Below, piece after piece: positions 42,125-52,607 of a stretch of 59,324 nt of DNA. Numbering within the stretch: position 1 is the first letter of the stretch; the number at the start of each line of letters is the position of its first letter. The stretch lies in assembly GCA_029976695.1 (NCBI GenBank), contig JARQTN010000137.1, forward strand, positions 1-59,324. Reading direction: 5' to 3'. This stretch comes from Lewinellaceae bacterium (GTDB taxonomy: Bacteria; Bacteroidota; Bacteroidia; Chitinophagales; Saprospiraceae). A program made the translations under genes and the position numbers. The notes beneath the pieces were generated by a model. The model searched no databases. It worked only from the letters and a program-made list of their open reading frames with translations, and was not told the origin of the DNA.

Positions 42125-43549
42125 ATGAACAAGGAATTTTTGTCCCTGCGTAAATGTTTGAGATTCAGTATTTTATTTCTCTTTTCGATCGGGATGTACA
42201 TTCCGTCTGCACACTCGGAGGCAACGATTGAAGTGGGGAAGGAGATTTTCAAAAATCAGTGTGCGGCCTGCCATAACCGCAACATGAAGGATGATTTGAC
42301 TGGTCCTGCGCTAGGTGGAGTTGAGGAAAGGTGGGCCGATTATCCCGAGGAGGATCTCTACAGCTGGATCCGCAATTCATCGGCCATGATTGCTGCGGGC
42401 CACCCGCGGGCGACTGAACTGTGGAATGAGTGGAAGCCAACAGCGATGACCGCATTTACGGCCTTGACCGATGAGGAAATCGAATCCATCCTCCTGTATA
42501 TCAATGACCAGTACCTGAATGCGGGTGCTGCTTTGGTCGCTGCACCAGGCGCTCAGGTAGCAAAGCAGAAATCAAATAACTGGCTGTATTACATCCTGTT
42601 TTTCATCCTTGCCGTTGTTGCTTTCATCCTGGCCAGGATCATAGCGAACCTGAACTATATCAATGCCAAGCGGATGAATCCGGATGCGGATGTCCAGAAG
42701 ACCACACTGGTGGAAATGCTCACAAGCAAAGGGGTTGTCGGCTTTGTCATTTTCGCACTTGTTGTTGCCATGGGCTATACAACGGTCTCCAATGGAGTGG
42801 ACCTTGGTCGTCAGCAAGGGTATGCCCCTGAACAGCCAATTCTCTTTTCACATGAAACGCACGCAGGGTTGCACCAGATAGACTGCCAGTACTGTCACGA
42901 CGGGGCAAGAAGGTCAAAGCACAGTGTCATCCCGGCCACGAATACGTGCATGAATTGTCACAAGGCAATCAAGAAGGGATCGACCTACGGCACGCAGGAG
43001 ATTTCCAAAATTTTTGCCGCCATCGGCTACAATCCGAATTCTGATACATATATCGAAAACTATGATGACATGCCGGAAGATTCGATCAGGGCCATATTTA
43101 CAAAATGGATTTCTGACGAATACATGAAAGATGAGGAGATTACGGAAATGGATCAGAAAGGGAACCGGATCGTGGAAGAACAATGGAACGGGATCAAAAC
43201 ATCCCTTACGAATCCGCTGAAGAAGAAGATCCAGGGGCCCATTGAATGGGTGCGCATCCACCACCTCCCGGACCATGTCTATTTTAACCATGCGCAGCAT
43301 GTCACCGTGGGCAAGCTGGAATGCCAGCAATGTCACGGGAAAGTTGAGGAAATGGAAGTTCTCCAGCAGTATGCCCCACTCTCGATGGGATGGTGTATCA
43401 ATTGCCACCGGGAAACCGAGGTGCAATTCACATCAAATCAATACTACAATGCCTACGAAGATTATCACAAGGCACTTTCGAGCGGAGACATGGACGCCGT
43501 GACGGTAGAAGATATCGGGGGGCTTGAATGTCAAAAATGCCATTATTAA
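42125..43549 (+). CDS. actA: Alternative complex III subunit ActA, six-heme cytochrome c
   Basis: 474 aa. A signal peptide (about 1-30) is followed by a class I monoheme domain (CAACH, 46-50), two membrane spans (about 153-174 and 202-221), then a multiheme domain with CxxCH at 254-258, 275-279, 400-404, 424-428 and 469-473. Six heme sites in all; ActA proteins described so far are usually counted as pentaheme, so the N-terminal monoheme domain is an extra module fused in front. ActA receives electrons from ActB and passes them to the oxidase. The first gene of the cluster, 163 nt after thyA with a candidate promoter at 42040-42071. Confidence 0.93.
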   Translation: MNKEFLSLRKCLRFSILFLFSIGMYIPSAHSEATIEVGKEIFKNQCAACHNRNMKDDLTGPALGGVEERWADYPEEDLYSWIRNSSAMIAAGHPRATELWNEWKPTAMTAFTALTDEEIESILLYINDQYLNAGAALVAAPGAQVAKQKSNNWLYYILFFILAVVAFILARIIANLNYINAKRMNPDADVQKTTLVEMLTSKGVVGFVIFALVVAMGYTTVSNGVDLGRQQGYAPEQPILFSHETHAGLHQIDCQYCHDGARRSKHSVIPATNTCMNCHKAIKKGSTYGTQEISKIFAAIGYNPNSDTYIENYDDMPEDSIRAIFTKWISDEYMKDEEITEMDQKGNRIVEEQWNGIKTSLTNPLKKKIQGPIEWVRIHHLPDHVYFNHAQHVTVGKLECQQCHGKVEEMEVLQQYAPLSMGWCINCHRETEVQFTSNQYYNAYEDYHKALSSGDMDAVTVEDIGGLECQKCHY

Positions 43550-43607
43550 TAATCGAGATTCAAGGAATTAAAGAACGGTCAATCGTCATTTAATACGCAT
43601 TTGATAC

Positions 43608-46600
43608 ATGAAAAATAAAGAACAGAATATCTGGATCGGGGATAAGGATCTGACTCGCGATCCGGGTTTTTTAAATGATTCCCAGGAAGAATTCAAGGAT
43701 GCTGAAGGCCTGGTCGGGGCTTTGGCCAGGAAGGAGGTCTGGAATGAAATGCCTGGCGCGAACCGCAGGGATTTCCTGAAAATGCTGGGATTTGGTCTTG
43801 GGGCTGCAACGTTGGCTGCCGGTTGTGAGATCCCGCTCAAACGTGCGATCCCATATACGGTCAAGCCGGACGAAATTGTGCCCGGTGTCGCAAATTACTA
43901 TGCCTCCTCATTCGTGAACGGCTCGGATTATTGTGCTGTCCTGGTGAAAACGCGTGAGGGAAGGCCGATCAAGATAGAAGGGAACCACATGTCTGCCGTT
44001 ACCCACGGTGGTACATCCGCAAGGTCCCAGGCACTTGTGCTGAGCCTGTATGATACAAAAAGGGTTAAAGGCCCAATGAAAAAGGATGGTGACAAATGGG
44101 CGGAAATGTCCTGGGCGGACCTGGATGCGGAAGTGGCCTCAAAACTCAATGCCAATAGCCGGGTCGCCATACTTTCCGGGACAATCATGAGCCCAAGTTC
44201 GAAAGCGGTGATCGGTGCATTCAGGAATAAATACCCGAATACAAGGCATGTTTCGTTTGACGGGGTGAGTGCTGCTGCCATCCTAAAGGCAAACGAGGAG
44301 TGCTACGGCCAGAAGGTCGTTCCGAATTACCGGTTTGGTAAAGCGGACGTCATCGTTTCATTCAATGCCGATTTTTTAGGTACCTGGATCTCACCTGTGG
44401 AGTATGCCCACGAATACATCCAAAACAGGAAGATCAAGGATGTCAAGGATGCGAAAATGTCGCGTCACTACCAGGTGGAAAGTTACATGTCCATGACCGG
44501 ATCGAATGCGGATAACCGTGTAGTGGTCAAACCTTCCGAAATCAGTGCCTCAATTGCTGCACTATATAATAATGTAGCTGCACAAACAGGCGGCGCACGT
44601 ATAGACGGGCCACAATTGAGCAATGAGAAAGCTTCAAATGCCATTTCTGCCATTGCCCGTGATCTGTTATCAAACAGGGGGAACTCTTTAGTGGTCTCCG
44701 GAAGCAACAACCTGGGAGACCAGGTGCTGATTGCCCGGATCAATGATCTGTTAGGCAACGTAGGCAGTACTGTCGATTTTACGGAAGCCTCCATGCAAAA
44801 GCAGGGTGATGAAACCGAACTGCAGCAACTGATCGCCGATATGGATGCAGGCCGCATTGATACTGTGATTGTCTGGGATGCCAATCCTGCGTATCAGACA
44901 CCCTTCGCAGAGTCATTCAGGAATGCATTTGCCAAAGTAGGCACACGCATTTCTTTTGGCGGTGTGCTGGATGAAACCACGCTGTTATGCACACACCTGG
45001 CACCCAACCACCATTTACTGGAGTCATGGGGGGATGTCGAGCCAAAGCGTGGCCATATCAGCATGATCCAGCCAACGATCTCACCACTGTTCGATACCCG
45101 CCAGGCAGAACATTCCCTGCTCTTGTGGGCCGGAAGCAACCAGCTTGATCAGAATGCAGAACAACCATATTACGAATACATCAGGGCCAGGTGGCAGCGT
45201 GAAATGATGGGCATGCAGTCCAGGTTTGCTGATTTCAGGTCCATGTGGGACAGCTTGCTCCACGACGGGACCTTCACTTATCAGCCTGAGGAAGTCAATG
45301 TGACTTTTAATGGAAATATCCGGGCTGCTGCTCAAAAACTCACAAGCCCGGGATCCGGAGGGATGGAGATCAACTTTGTGGAAGAAGTCGCGATGGGCGA
45401 TGGCCGGTATGCAGATAACCCCTGGCTTCAGGAGATGCCTGACCCGGTCACAAGGTGTACCTGGGGCAATTACCTCGCTGTCCCGCTCGAATGGGATGGT
45501 GTGCGCCAGTTCAACGGGCTAAATGACCTGGAAGATGGAGATCTTGCCGAATTGGCCGCCGGTGAACAGACGGTGACGGTACCGGTGATCAAACAGTTCG
45601 GTCAGCCGAAAGATGTACTGACACTGGCCGTTGGGTATGGCAGGACTGCTGCCGGGAGGACCGGTTCACATGTAGGTGTTGACGTGAATCCAATGCTGAC
45701 AACCGATAACGACGGCCTGATCCAGTATCATGCTACCGGTGTTTCTGTTTCCGGTAAAGTCGGGGAGGAGGACCATTTCTCCTGCGTACAATACCACCAT
45801 ACGATGGGTGTCAAGGGTGTGGACAAGAAAACGAACGAAATCATCAATGCCGATGAGGCTGCCACGGTTGCGATGGGGTATGGCCTTGTAGACCAGGGAT
45901 TTCAGGGTTCGCTGACCGACAGGTCGATCATCCGGGGTGCGAACCTTGGCGATCTTGAGTCTTTCATCCATGACCTGGAAGAGGAAAGGCACCACCACCA
46001 GCACCTGAATGAACAGCAGATCTACTCTGGTCATGATGAACTCTATCAGCGGGGCCACCACTGGGGTATGCACGTGGACCTCAACGCATGTATCGGCTGT
46101 GGCGCTTGCACAGTTGCCTGCATGTCGGAAAACAATGTGCCGGTGGTCGGAAAGCGTGAAGTCAGCCGCCACCACGAAATGACCTGGCTCAGGATTGACA
46201 GGTATTTTTATGGAGATGTCGAGAATCCCAAGGCGGTTTATCAACCCATGATGTGCCAGCATTGTGACAACGCTCCCTGTGAGAATGTATGCCCGGTAAA
46301 CGCGACAAACCACAGCTCGGAAGGGCTCAACCAGATGGCTTACAACAGGTGCGTAGGTACACGGTATTGCGCAAACAACTGCCCGTATAAAGTCAGGAGG
46401 TTCAACTGGCTTGACTTTATGTCAGCGGATCTCTGGCCGGTAAACGAACCCAATCTGGGCAACAAGGTACGTGAAGACGATACACCATGGATGGCCGATA
46501 ACCTGACGAGAATGGTCCTGAACCCGGATGTGACTGTGCGGTCACGCGGGGTAATTGAAAAATGCAGCTTTTGTGCACAACGTATCCAGGAAGGAAAACT

Positions 46601-46835
46601 GCGCGCAAAGGTGGATAACCGGAAACTCAGGGATGCAGATGTCAAAACTGCTTGTCAGACGGCTTGCCCGACAGGTGCAATCACTTTCGGTGATATGAAC
46701 AGTGATGGTGATCTCCTCAGTAAGAAACTGGAGTCACCCCTGAATTATATTGTCCTTGAGGAAACCAACACAAGGTCGTCTGTGAATTACCAGGCGAGGA
46801 TCGTGAATCCGAATGAGAATATTGAAGCAATCTAA
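43608..46835 (+). CDS. actB: Alternative complex III subunit ActB, iron-sulfur/molybdopterin-like
   Basis: 1075 aa. A twin-arginine signal (NRRDFLKMLGFGLGAATLAAGC, Arg53-Arg54) ends in a lipobox Cys73, so the protein is exported folded and lipid-anchored. The first ~700 residues have the fold of the molybdopterin oxidoreductase large subunit, but no cysteine motif for a cofactor is present. The C-terminal part has ferredoxin-like 4Fe-4S clusters: CIGCGACTVAC (about 830), QHCDNAPCENVCPV, RYCANNCP and KCSFCAQRI with ACQTACPTG. It relays electrons from quinol to ActA hemes. 58 nt after actA. Confidence 0.95.
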   Translation: MKNKEQNIWIGDKDLTRDPGFLNDSQEEFKDAEGLVGALARKEVWNEMPGANRRDFLKMLGFGLGAATLAAGCEIPLKRAIPYTVKPDEIVPGVANYYASSFVNGSDYCAVLVKTREGRPIKIEGNHMSAVTHGGTSARSQALVLSLYDTKRVKGPMKKDGDKWAEMSWADLDAEVASKLNANSRVAILSGTIMSPSSKAVIGAFRNKYPNTRHVSFDGVSAAAILKANEECYGQKVVPNYRFGKADVIVSFNADFLGTWISPVEYAHEYIQNRKIKDVKDAKMSRHYQVESYMSMTGSNADNRVVVKPSEISASIAALYNNVAAQTGGARIDGPQLSNEKASNAISAIARDLLSNRGNSLVVSGSNNLGDQVLIARINDLLGNVGSTVDFTEASMQKQGDETELQQLIADMDAGRIDTVIVWDANPAYQTPFAESFRNAFAKVGTRISFGGVLDETTLLCTHLAPNHHLLESWGDVEPKRGHISMIQPTISPLFDTRQAEHSLLLWAGSNQLDQNAEQPYYEYIRARWQREMMGMQSRFADFRSMWDSLLHDGTFTYQPEEVNVTFNGNIRAAAQKLTSPGSGGMEINFVEEVAMGDGRYADNPWLQEMPDPVTRCTWGNYLAVPLEWDGVRQFNGLNDLEDGDLAELAAGEQTVTVPVIKQFGQPKDVLTLAVGYGRTAAGRTGSHVGVDVNPMLTTDNDGLIQYHATGVSVSGKVGEEDHFSCVQYHHTMGVKGVDKKTNEIINADEAATVAMGYGLVDQGFQGSLTDRSIIRGANLGDLESFIHDLEEERHHHQHLNEQQIYSGHDELYQRGHHWGMHVDLNACIGCGACTVACMSENNVPVVGKREVSRHHEMTWLRIDRYFYGDVENPKAVYQPMMCQHCDNAPCENVCPVNATNHSSEGLNQMAYNRCVGTRYCANNCPYKVRRFNWLDFMSADLWPVNEPNLGNKVREDDTPWMADNLTRMVLNPDVTVRSRGVIEKCSFCAQRIQEGKLRAKVDNRKLRDADVKTACQTACPTGAITFGDMNSDGDLLSKKLESPLNYIVLEETNTRSSVNYQARIVNPNENIEAI

Positions 46836-46859
46836 TTATCCATTGATAAAATCGAATAT

Positions 46860-48308
46860 ATGAGCGCTGCTCCTGTATCGCCCATCAGGGAACCTTTAGT
46901 CACCGGTAGTAAAACCTACCATCAGATTACCGAAGACCTTTGCGCACCGACGGAAAGGGCTCCGAGCCCGGCCTGGGTTATCGCATTTATTGTGGCACTG
47001 ATTGCGCTGACGATCGGTGTGGTATCCATCCTGTATACCATCTGGGTTGGGATCGGATCCTGGAACCTGAACCGCACAATCGGTTGGGGATGGGATATTA
47101 CCAACTTTGTCTGGTGGATCGGGATTGGCCACGCCGGAACACTGATCTCGGCCATCCTGCTCCTGTTCCGCCAGAAATGGAGAACAGGTGTGAACAGGGC
47201 TGCGGAGGCGATGACGATCTTTGCCGTGATCTGTGCGGCATTGTTCCCCGGCATCCACGTAGGGCGGATCTGGGTGGTCTTCTTTTTCTTCCCTTACCCG
47301 AATACGCGCGGACCGTTGTGGCCGAACTTCAACTCGCCACTGCTTTGGGACCTTTTTGCGATCAGCACCTACTTTACAGTATCCCTTCTATTCTGGTATA
47401 CAGGTCTCGTACCTGACTTTGCTACAGTCCGTGACAGGGCGAAGGGAATCCGCCGGAAACTGTATGACCTCCTTTCGTTCGGCTGGACCGGAAACGCAAA
47501 ACACTGGCAGCGCTGGGAATCTCTATCACTCGTCCTTGCCGGGTTGGCTACACCGCTTGTCCTTTCCGTGCATACGATTGTGAGTTTTGACTTTGCGACT
47601 TCCGTGATCCCGGGCTGGCATACGACGATCTTCCCGCCCTACTTTGTGGCCGGGGCGATCTTCTCCGGGTTTGCCATGGTACAAACACTCATGGTCATCA
47701 CCCGGAAAGTGCTCAGGCTGGAAGATTATATTACGATCGGGCATATTGAATCCATGAACAAGGTGATCCTGCTGACAGGCACAATCGTCGGCGTCGCCTA
47801 CCTCACAGAGCTTTTCGTGGCCTGGTACTCAGGATATGTCTACGAGCAATTTGCATTTTTCAACAGGGCATTGGGACCATACTGGTGGTCCTATTTCGGG
47901 ATGATGGCTTGCAACGTGTTATCCCCGCAAGTGTTCTGGTTCAAAAAGATCAGAAGGAGCGTAACATGGACCTTCATCATGTCCATTTTTGTGAATATCG
48001 GGATGTGGTTTGAAAGATTCGTGATCATCGCGACGACTTTGGCGCGTGACTACCTGCCCTCAAGCTGGAGTTTCTATGTGCCCACGATCGTGGAGATCGG
48101 GATTTTCGTCGGGACGCTTGGCATCTTCTTTACCTTCTACCTGCTCTTCACACGCGTGGCGCCTGTGGTTGCGATCGCAGAGATCAAGCACATCCTGAAG
48201 TCCTCGGGTGATCAGTTTGCCAGGAAAAATGCTGAACCGGTTGTTCAACAGGTTGAATCAGGATCGCTTGAATCAACAGTTGTGGAACATCATGATGATG
48301 AACATTAA
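46860..48308 (+). CDS. actC: Alternative complex III subunit ActC, NrfD-like quinol site
   Basis: 482 aa. A NrfD/PsrC-type integral membrane protein with about ten spans. The loop after the second span ([23 protein letters not shown]) has the conserved residues of the quinol-binding site. It takes electrons from menaquinol. The C-terminus ends in the histidine-rich tail VVEHHDDEH. Starts 24 nt after actB and ends 21 nt before actD. Length matches the family. Confidence 0.96.
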   Translation: MSAAPVSPIREPLVTGSKTYHQITEDLCAPTERAPSPAWVIAFIVALIALTIGVVSILYTIWVGIGSWNLNRTIGWGWDITNFVWWIGIGHAGTLISAILLLFRQKWRTGVNRAAEAMTIFAVICAALFPGIHVGRIWVVFFFFPYPNTRGPLWPNFNSPLLWDLFAISTYFTVSLLFWYTGLVPDFATVRDRAKGIRRKLYDLLSFGWTGNAKHWQRWESLSLVLAGLATPLVLSVHTIVSFDFATSVIPGWHTTIFPPYFVAGAIFSGFAMVQTLMVITRKVLRLEDYITIGHIESMNKVILLTGTIVGVAYLTELFVAWYSGYVYEQFAFFNRALGPYWWSYFGMMACNVLSPQVFWFKKIRRSVTWTFIMSIFVNIGMWFERFVIIATTLARDYLPSSWSFYVPTIVEIGIFVGTLGIFFTFYLLFTRVAPVVAIAEIKHILKSSGDQFARKNAEPVVQQVESGSLESTVVEHHDDEH

Positions 48309-48329
48309 TTGAATTGAAAATCTGAATCG

Positions 48330-48860
48330 ATGGGTTATCGAAATAAAAAGATTGTGTACGGGCTGTATGATGATGAAGAGATCCTGATGGATGCAGTCCG
48401 CCAGGCGAACAGGAGCGAAATGTCCATCCTGGATGTGTTTTCACCATTCCCGGTGCATGGTATTGATGATCTGTTAGACCTTTCCGAATCACGGCTGCAT
48501 ATCGGCGGGTTCATCTACGGGATGATCGGTACGCTCACGGCCGTCCTGGGAATGAGCTGGATCCATGCAATGGACTGGCCGAATATTTTCGGGGGGAAGC
48601 CGTACTGGGCCATTGCGTCATTCATACCGATCACATTCGAGCTGACGGTGCTCTTCGCTGCGATTGGGATGACGGTCACGTTTTACATTATCAACGGGCA
48701 GGGCCCCGGTATCAAGAACCCAATCGTGCATCCAAGGATTTCAGATGATAAATTTTGCATCGCATTCGATGCAGACGAGGCATCAGAAGAGGAGATCTCA
48801 AAGTACAGGTCCTTCTTCGATCAGACTGGGGCTTCATTCATCGAAACAAAAAAGCTTTAA
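48330..48860 (+). CDS. actD: Alternative complex III subunit ActD (DUF3341)
   Basis: 176 aa. An N-terminal cytoplasmic alpha/beta domain (KIVYGLYDDEEILMDAV, FSPFPVHGIDDLL) precedes two membrane spans (about 56-78 and 94-120), as in DUF3341/ActD proteins, then a small C-terminal domain. It stabilises the membrane arm of the complex; no cofactor motif. 10 nt before actE. Confidence 0.95.
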   Translation: MGYRNKKIVYGLYDDEEILMDAVRQANRSEMSILDVFSPFPVHGIDDLLDLSESRLHIGGFIYGMIGTLTAVLGMSWIHAMDWPNIFGGKPYWAIASFIPITFELTVLFAAIGMTVTFYIINGQGPGIKNPIVHPRISDDKFCIAFDADEASEEEISKYRSFFDQTGASFIETKKL

Positions 48861-48870
48861 GCGAGGTAAC

Positions 48871-49767
48871 ATGAGAGTACAATTATTCTATATCATACTG
48901 ATCATTGTCGTGATGGAAGCATGTTCCCCGGCCAGCGGAAACCGCACCGGGCATGAGTTCATGCCGGACATGGTTCACTCTACAGCTGTAGAGGCAAATC
49001 TGTACAATTACTATTATTACAATACATGGGGGGACGAAGCTTCCTACAAGGAAACCGTAGAGCCGCGCAAGCCTGTACCGGGGACAGTAGCCCGTGGGAT
49101 GGTTTCCATGTACTATGCCGAAAATGCTGTAGAAAGGCTGGAGAAAGAAGCCAGTTTTGAAGGGACAGCCAGCCAGACGGAAATTGCCATTCCGGCAAAT
49201 GGCCATGCTCCCTACTATTACGGTGATTCAGATCCGGAAAGGCAAAGGGCCATTGATGAAATCATCGAGAACCCTTTCCCGATCACGGCAGAAGGCTTGG
49301 CAAAGGGCGAAGAACTATACGTGATTTATTGTGGCATTTGCCATGGTCCCAAAGCTGACGGCAACGGGTACATTGTACGTGAGCCGAATCCTGCAACGGG
49401 GGATGCCGGGGGTGTTTACCCTGCTGCACCTGCAAACATGATCCAGCCGCAGTTTATCGATACGACAAATGGGTTGTATTACCATGCGATCATGTACGGC
49501 AAGAACGTAATGGGCGCCTATGCCGACAAGCTTTCGTATGAGGAGCGCTGGCAGGTGATTCACTATATCAGGTCCCTGCAGGCAAAGGAAAGGAAACTGG
49601 TATACAACGAGAATGAAAACACGCTGAACAATACAAGCATCCCGTACGCATCGATCGCCGATCAGATGCACTCCGGGGAAGTACATGAAGCGCATCCTGA
49701 AGGGGAGCATATGGAGGATAGTGAAGCACACGGCGGCGAATCACATGGCGAAAGCGGACAACACTAA
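48871..49767 (+). CDS. actE: Alternative complex III subunit ActE, monoheme cytochrome c lipoprotein
   Basis: 298 aa from the ATG at 48871. A longer reading from 48745 overlaps actD and is rejected. The signal peptide ends at Cys18 (VVMEAC), a plausible lipobox, so the protein is probably lipid-anchored. One heme site, YCGICHG (about 150-154), with axial Met in the GKNVMGAY region. The last ~35 residues are rich in His and Glu (HEAHPEGEHMEDSEAHGGESHGE). It carries electrons to the oxidase or a soluble cytochrome c. 40 nt before actF. Confidence 0.93.
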   Translation: MRVQLFYIILIIVVMEACSPASGNRTGHEFMPDMVHSTAVEANLYNYYYYNTWGDEASYKETVEPRKPVPGTVARGMVSMYYAENAVERLEKEASFEGTASQTEIAIPANGHAPYYYGDSDPERQRAIDEIIENPFPITAEGLAKGEELYVIYCGICHGPKADGNGYIVREPNPATGDAGGVYPAAPANMIQPQFIDTTNGLYYHAIMYGKNVMGAYADKLSYEERWQVIHYIRSLQAKERKLVYNENENTLNNTSIPYASIADQMHSGEVHEAHPEGEHMEDSEAHGGESHGESGQH

Positions 49768-49807
49768 TTCATTGAATCGAATTCATTAAGAGCGATAAAC
49801 GAAACAG

Positions 49808-51055
49808 ATGAATCAATTTAAATTCGAAGGAAAGCTGAAAATGACATTCCTGGTCATGATGTTGATCGGGGTGGTCTCATTGGCCATTACCTTCATTGGT
49901 GATGATGCAGTCCATTCCAGGTTCTGGTCAAACATCCTGCACAATTCTGTATTCTTCACAGGAATTGCCATGCTTGCACTGTTCATGCTATGTGCCAAGA
50001 TCACCGCATTTTCTGGGTGGCATACCGTGTTTAAAAGGGTATGGGAGTCCTACTCTCTTTTTCTCGTGGTCGGACTCGTGCTGATGCTCATTGTAGCTGT
50101 CGGCTTGTGGGGACACTGGCATCACCTGTACCATTGGAATGATGCCGAAGCGGTCGCAAACGATCCGATCCTGCAGGGCAAGAGCGGTTTCCTGAACAAG
50201 GGCTGGTATACTTTTGGTACGATTGCGATCATGGGCGTCTGGATCCTCATCGCAGGCCGGATCAGGAGCCTTTCAAAGCAGGAGGACCAGTCCGGAGACA
50301 GCAGCTTTTCCTATCACAGGAAAATGCGCATCTGGGCTGCAGCAGGCCTTCCCATCCTCGGGTTTACCAGCGCTGCCATGATCTGGCAATGGGTGATGTC
50401 TGTGGATGCGCACTGGTACAGTACCCTGTTTGCCTGGTATAATGCCGCCAGCATGATGGTCGCCATGGTGGCCCTCACCATCATCTGCCTGATCTACCTG
50501 AAATCAAAAGGATATCTCACCCAGCTCAACCAGGAGCACCTGCATGACCTGGGCAAATACATGTTTGCATTTTCCATTTTCTGGACATACCTGTGGTTTT
50601 CACAGTACATGCTGATCTGGTATGGAAACATTGGCGAGGAGACGATTTATTTCAAGGAAAGGCTCGATAATTACCGCTTCCTGTTCTTTTTGAACCTGGG
50701 CATCAACTTCTTCCTGCCTTTCTTTGTTCTCATGCGTAACGACACGAAGAGAAAATACGGAACCCTGATATTTACGTCCATTTTCCTGATCCTCGGACAT
50801 TGGCTGGACTTCTTCCTGATGCTCAAGCCGGGTATCCTGCACACGACCCAGGAAGCACTGGCACACAGCGGGGCTGTTGAACACGCAGGCCATGCATTTA
50901 CAGCCGGATTCAGTTTGCCGGGATTCCTGGAATTTGGGACCATGATCGGATTTCTTGGGTTGTTCCTCTATGCTTTCTTCTTTAACCTGTCGAGGGCAAA
51001 CCTGGTTCCTACCCGGGATCCATATCTCATGGAGAGTGTGCACCATCACGTTTAA
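49808..51055 (+). CDS. actF: Alternative complex III subunit ActF, NrfD-like
   Basis: 415 aa. About ten membrane spans, related to ActC but shorter, with polar residues in WHHLYHW and the MIWQWVMSVDAHW segment. A second quinol-reductase-like subunit of the complex; it has no known cofactor. The C-terminus ends in a short His-rich run (VHHHV). 34 nt before coxB. Confidence 0.94.
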   Translation: MNQFKFEGKLKMTFLVMMLIGVVSLAITFIGDDAVHSRFWSNILHNSVFFTGIAMLALFMLCAKITAFSGWHTVFKRVWESYSLFLVVGLVLMLIVAVGLWGHWHHLYHWNDAEAVANDPILQGKSGFLNKGWYTFGTIAIMGVWILIAGRIRSLSKQEDQSGDSSFSYHRKMRIWAAAGLPILGFTSAAMIWQWVMSVDAHWYSTLFAWYNAASMMVAMVALTIICLIYLKSKGYLTQLNQEHLHDLGKYMFAFSIFWTYLWFSQYMLIWYGNIGEETIYFKERLDNYRFLFFLNLGINFFLPFFVLMRNDTKRKYGTLIFTSIFLILGHWLDFFLMLKPGILHTTQEALAHSGAVEHAGHAFTAGFSLPGFLEFGTMIGFLGLFLYAFFFNLSRANLVPTRDPYLMESVHHHV

Positions 51056-51089
51056 TCAAATTGATCGCGCAGAAGACTAAACATAAATC

Positions 51090-52586
51090 ATGACAGCATT
51101 AATTATCATACTTACGATTCTCTTACTCGTCGTGATCATTGTCCAGATCGGAAGGGTAACTGAACTTGCCGCCAGGATCAGGGGAGAAGAAGTTGTCGAG
51201 CAACGAAACAACCGGACCCAGGGGAATTCCCTGCTTTTGTTCGGGATCGGCTTTCTGATCCTTTCTGTCGGTTCTGCAATTGTGTATAAAAACTACATGC
51301 TTGGGTACGGGCCGCATGAAGCCGCCTCTGCACACGGAAGCCAACTGGACTCCCTGTTTTCGACGACGTTGGTATTTACAGGGATCATTTTCATCCTGAC
51401 GCACATTGCCCTCTTCTATTTTTCCTGGAAATACAAAAATGTGCCGGGAAGGAAAGCGGTGTACTGGTCCCACAACAACATGCTTGAGATCGTATGGTCC
51501 GTGATACCTGCAGTCGTGATGACTTTCCTTGTGATCAAGGGATTGATTGCATGGAACGATGTAATGGCGGATGTCGGGCCCGAAGAAGATGTGATCGAGA
51601 TTGAAGCGACCGGCTACCAGTTTGCATGGCACCTGCGCTACCCGGGGCCGGACGGCGCTTTGGGATCCAAGAATTATACACTCATCAATGGCCTGAACCC
51701 GCTTGGCCAGGACTGGACAGATGAAAAGAACCTGGATGACTTCCATCCTGATGAAATCGTATTACCAGTCGGGAAAAAAGTGCGTGTCCGCATCAATTCA
51801 AGAGACGTCCTGCACAATTTCTACTTGCCCCATTTCAGGGTTAAAATGGATGCGGTACCTGGCATTCCGACATATTTCATCTTTACCCCGGTAAAGACTA
51901 CGGAAGAATACAGGATGGAACTCAGCAAATATGATGAATACAATGTTCCGACGGATCCAACTGATCCCGAGTCAAATATGCTTTGGGAGGATTTCAATTA
52001 TGAGCTCGCATGTGCCGAGCTGTGCGGTGCAAGCCATTTCAGCATGCGTCGTACTGTACGTATTGTTTCTGAAGAGGAGTATGCGGCCTGGCTTGACAAA
52101 CAGCAGTCTTACTATCTGTCAAGCGTACGCGGAACAGATGAAGATCCGTTCAAGGAAAAATTGCTGAATGTGGAGATCGAAAAGATCAAACAGGACCTGA
52201 GCACGCGTGTTGAAAGCGCATTGAATAAAGAATCTGCTGAAGAAAAGGTCATCAGGCTGCACAATGTGAATTTTGAATTTGCATCAGCAAACCTGACATC
52301 GACTTCAGTACACGAACTGGATCACCTGGTCACCATAATGAATGATTATCCGGATATGCAAATAGAAGTGAGCGGGCATACGGATAATGTCGGTGAGCCG
52401 GATGTGAATATGGAACTTTCCCAAAACCGGGCCGATGTCGTCCGCAACTACCTGGCCAGCAAGGGGATCGACGCAGGAAGGATCAATGCTGTGGGTTATG
52501 GCGAGACACGCCCGATAGAAACGAATGACACGGAGGAAGGAAGGGCTCAGAACAGGAGAACCGAATTCAGAATTATTGCACAATAA
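51090..52586 (+). CDS. coxB: Cytochrome c oxidase subunit II fused to an OmpA-like domain
   Basis: 498 aa, much longer than usual (about 250-350). Four hydrophobic spans (about 3-20, 48-66, 95-113, 133-152); the last two are the standard pair of subunit II, the first two are extra. The CuA cupredoxin domain is intact: His242 (VLHNFYLPHF), Cys308, Glu310, Cys312, His316 and Met319 (CAELCGASHFSM). Residues ~392-498 are a C-terminal OmpA/MotB domain with the diaminopimelate-contact residues GHTD (Asp432) and NRAD (Arg447). The domain faces the periplasm together with the CuA domain and could tie the oxidase to peptidoglycan. The reading frame is continuous. 21 nt before coxA. Confidence 0.96.
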   Translation: MTALIIILTILLLVVIIVQIGRVTELAARIRGEEVVEQRNNRTQGNSLLLFGIGFLILSVGSAIVYKNYMLGYGPHEAASAHGSQLDSLFSTTLVFTGIIFILTHIALFYFSWKYKNVPGRKAVYWSHNNMLEIVWSVIPAVVMTFLVIKGLIAWNDVMADVGPEEDVIEIEATGYQFAWHLRYPGPDGALGSKNYTLINGLNPLGQDWTDEKNLDDFHPDEIVLPVGKKVRVRINSRDVLHNFYLPHFRVKMDAVPGIPTYFIFTPVKTTEEYRMELSKYDEYNVPTDPTDPESNMLWEDFNYELACAELCGASHFSMRRTVRIVSEEEYAAWLDKQQSYYLSSVRGTDEDPFKEKLLNVEIEKIKQDLSTRVESALNKESAEEKVIRLHNVNFEFASANLTSTSVHELDHLVTIMNDYPDMQIEVSGHTDNVGEPDVNMELSQNRADVVRNYLASKGIDAGRINAVGYGETRPIETNDTEEGRAQNRRTEFRIIAQ

Positions 52587-52607
52587 CAATAAATAAACAG
52601 AGACAAG

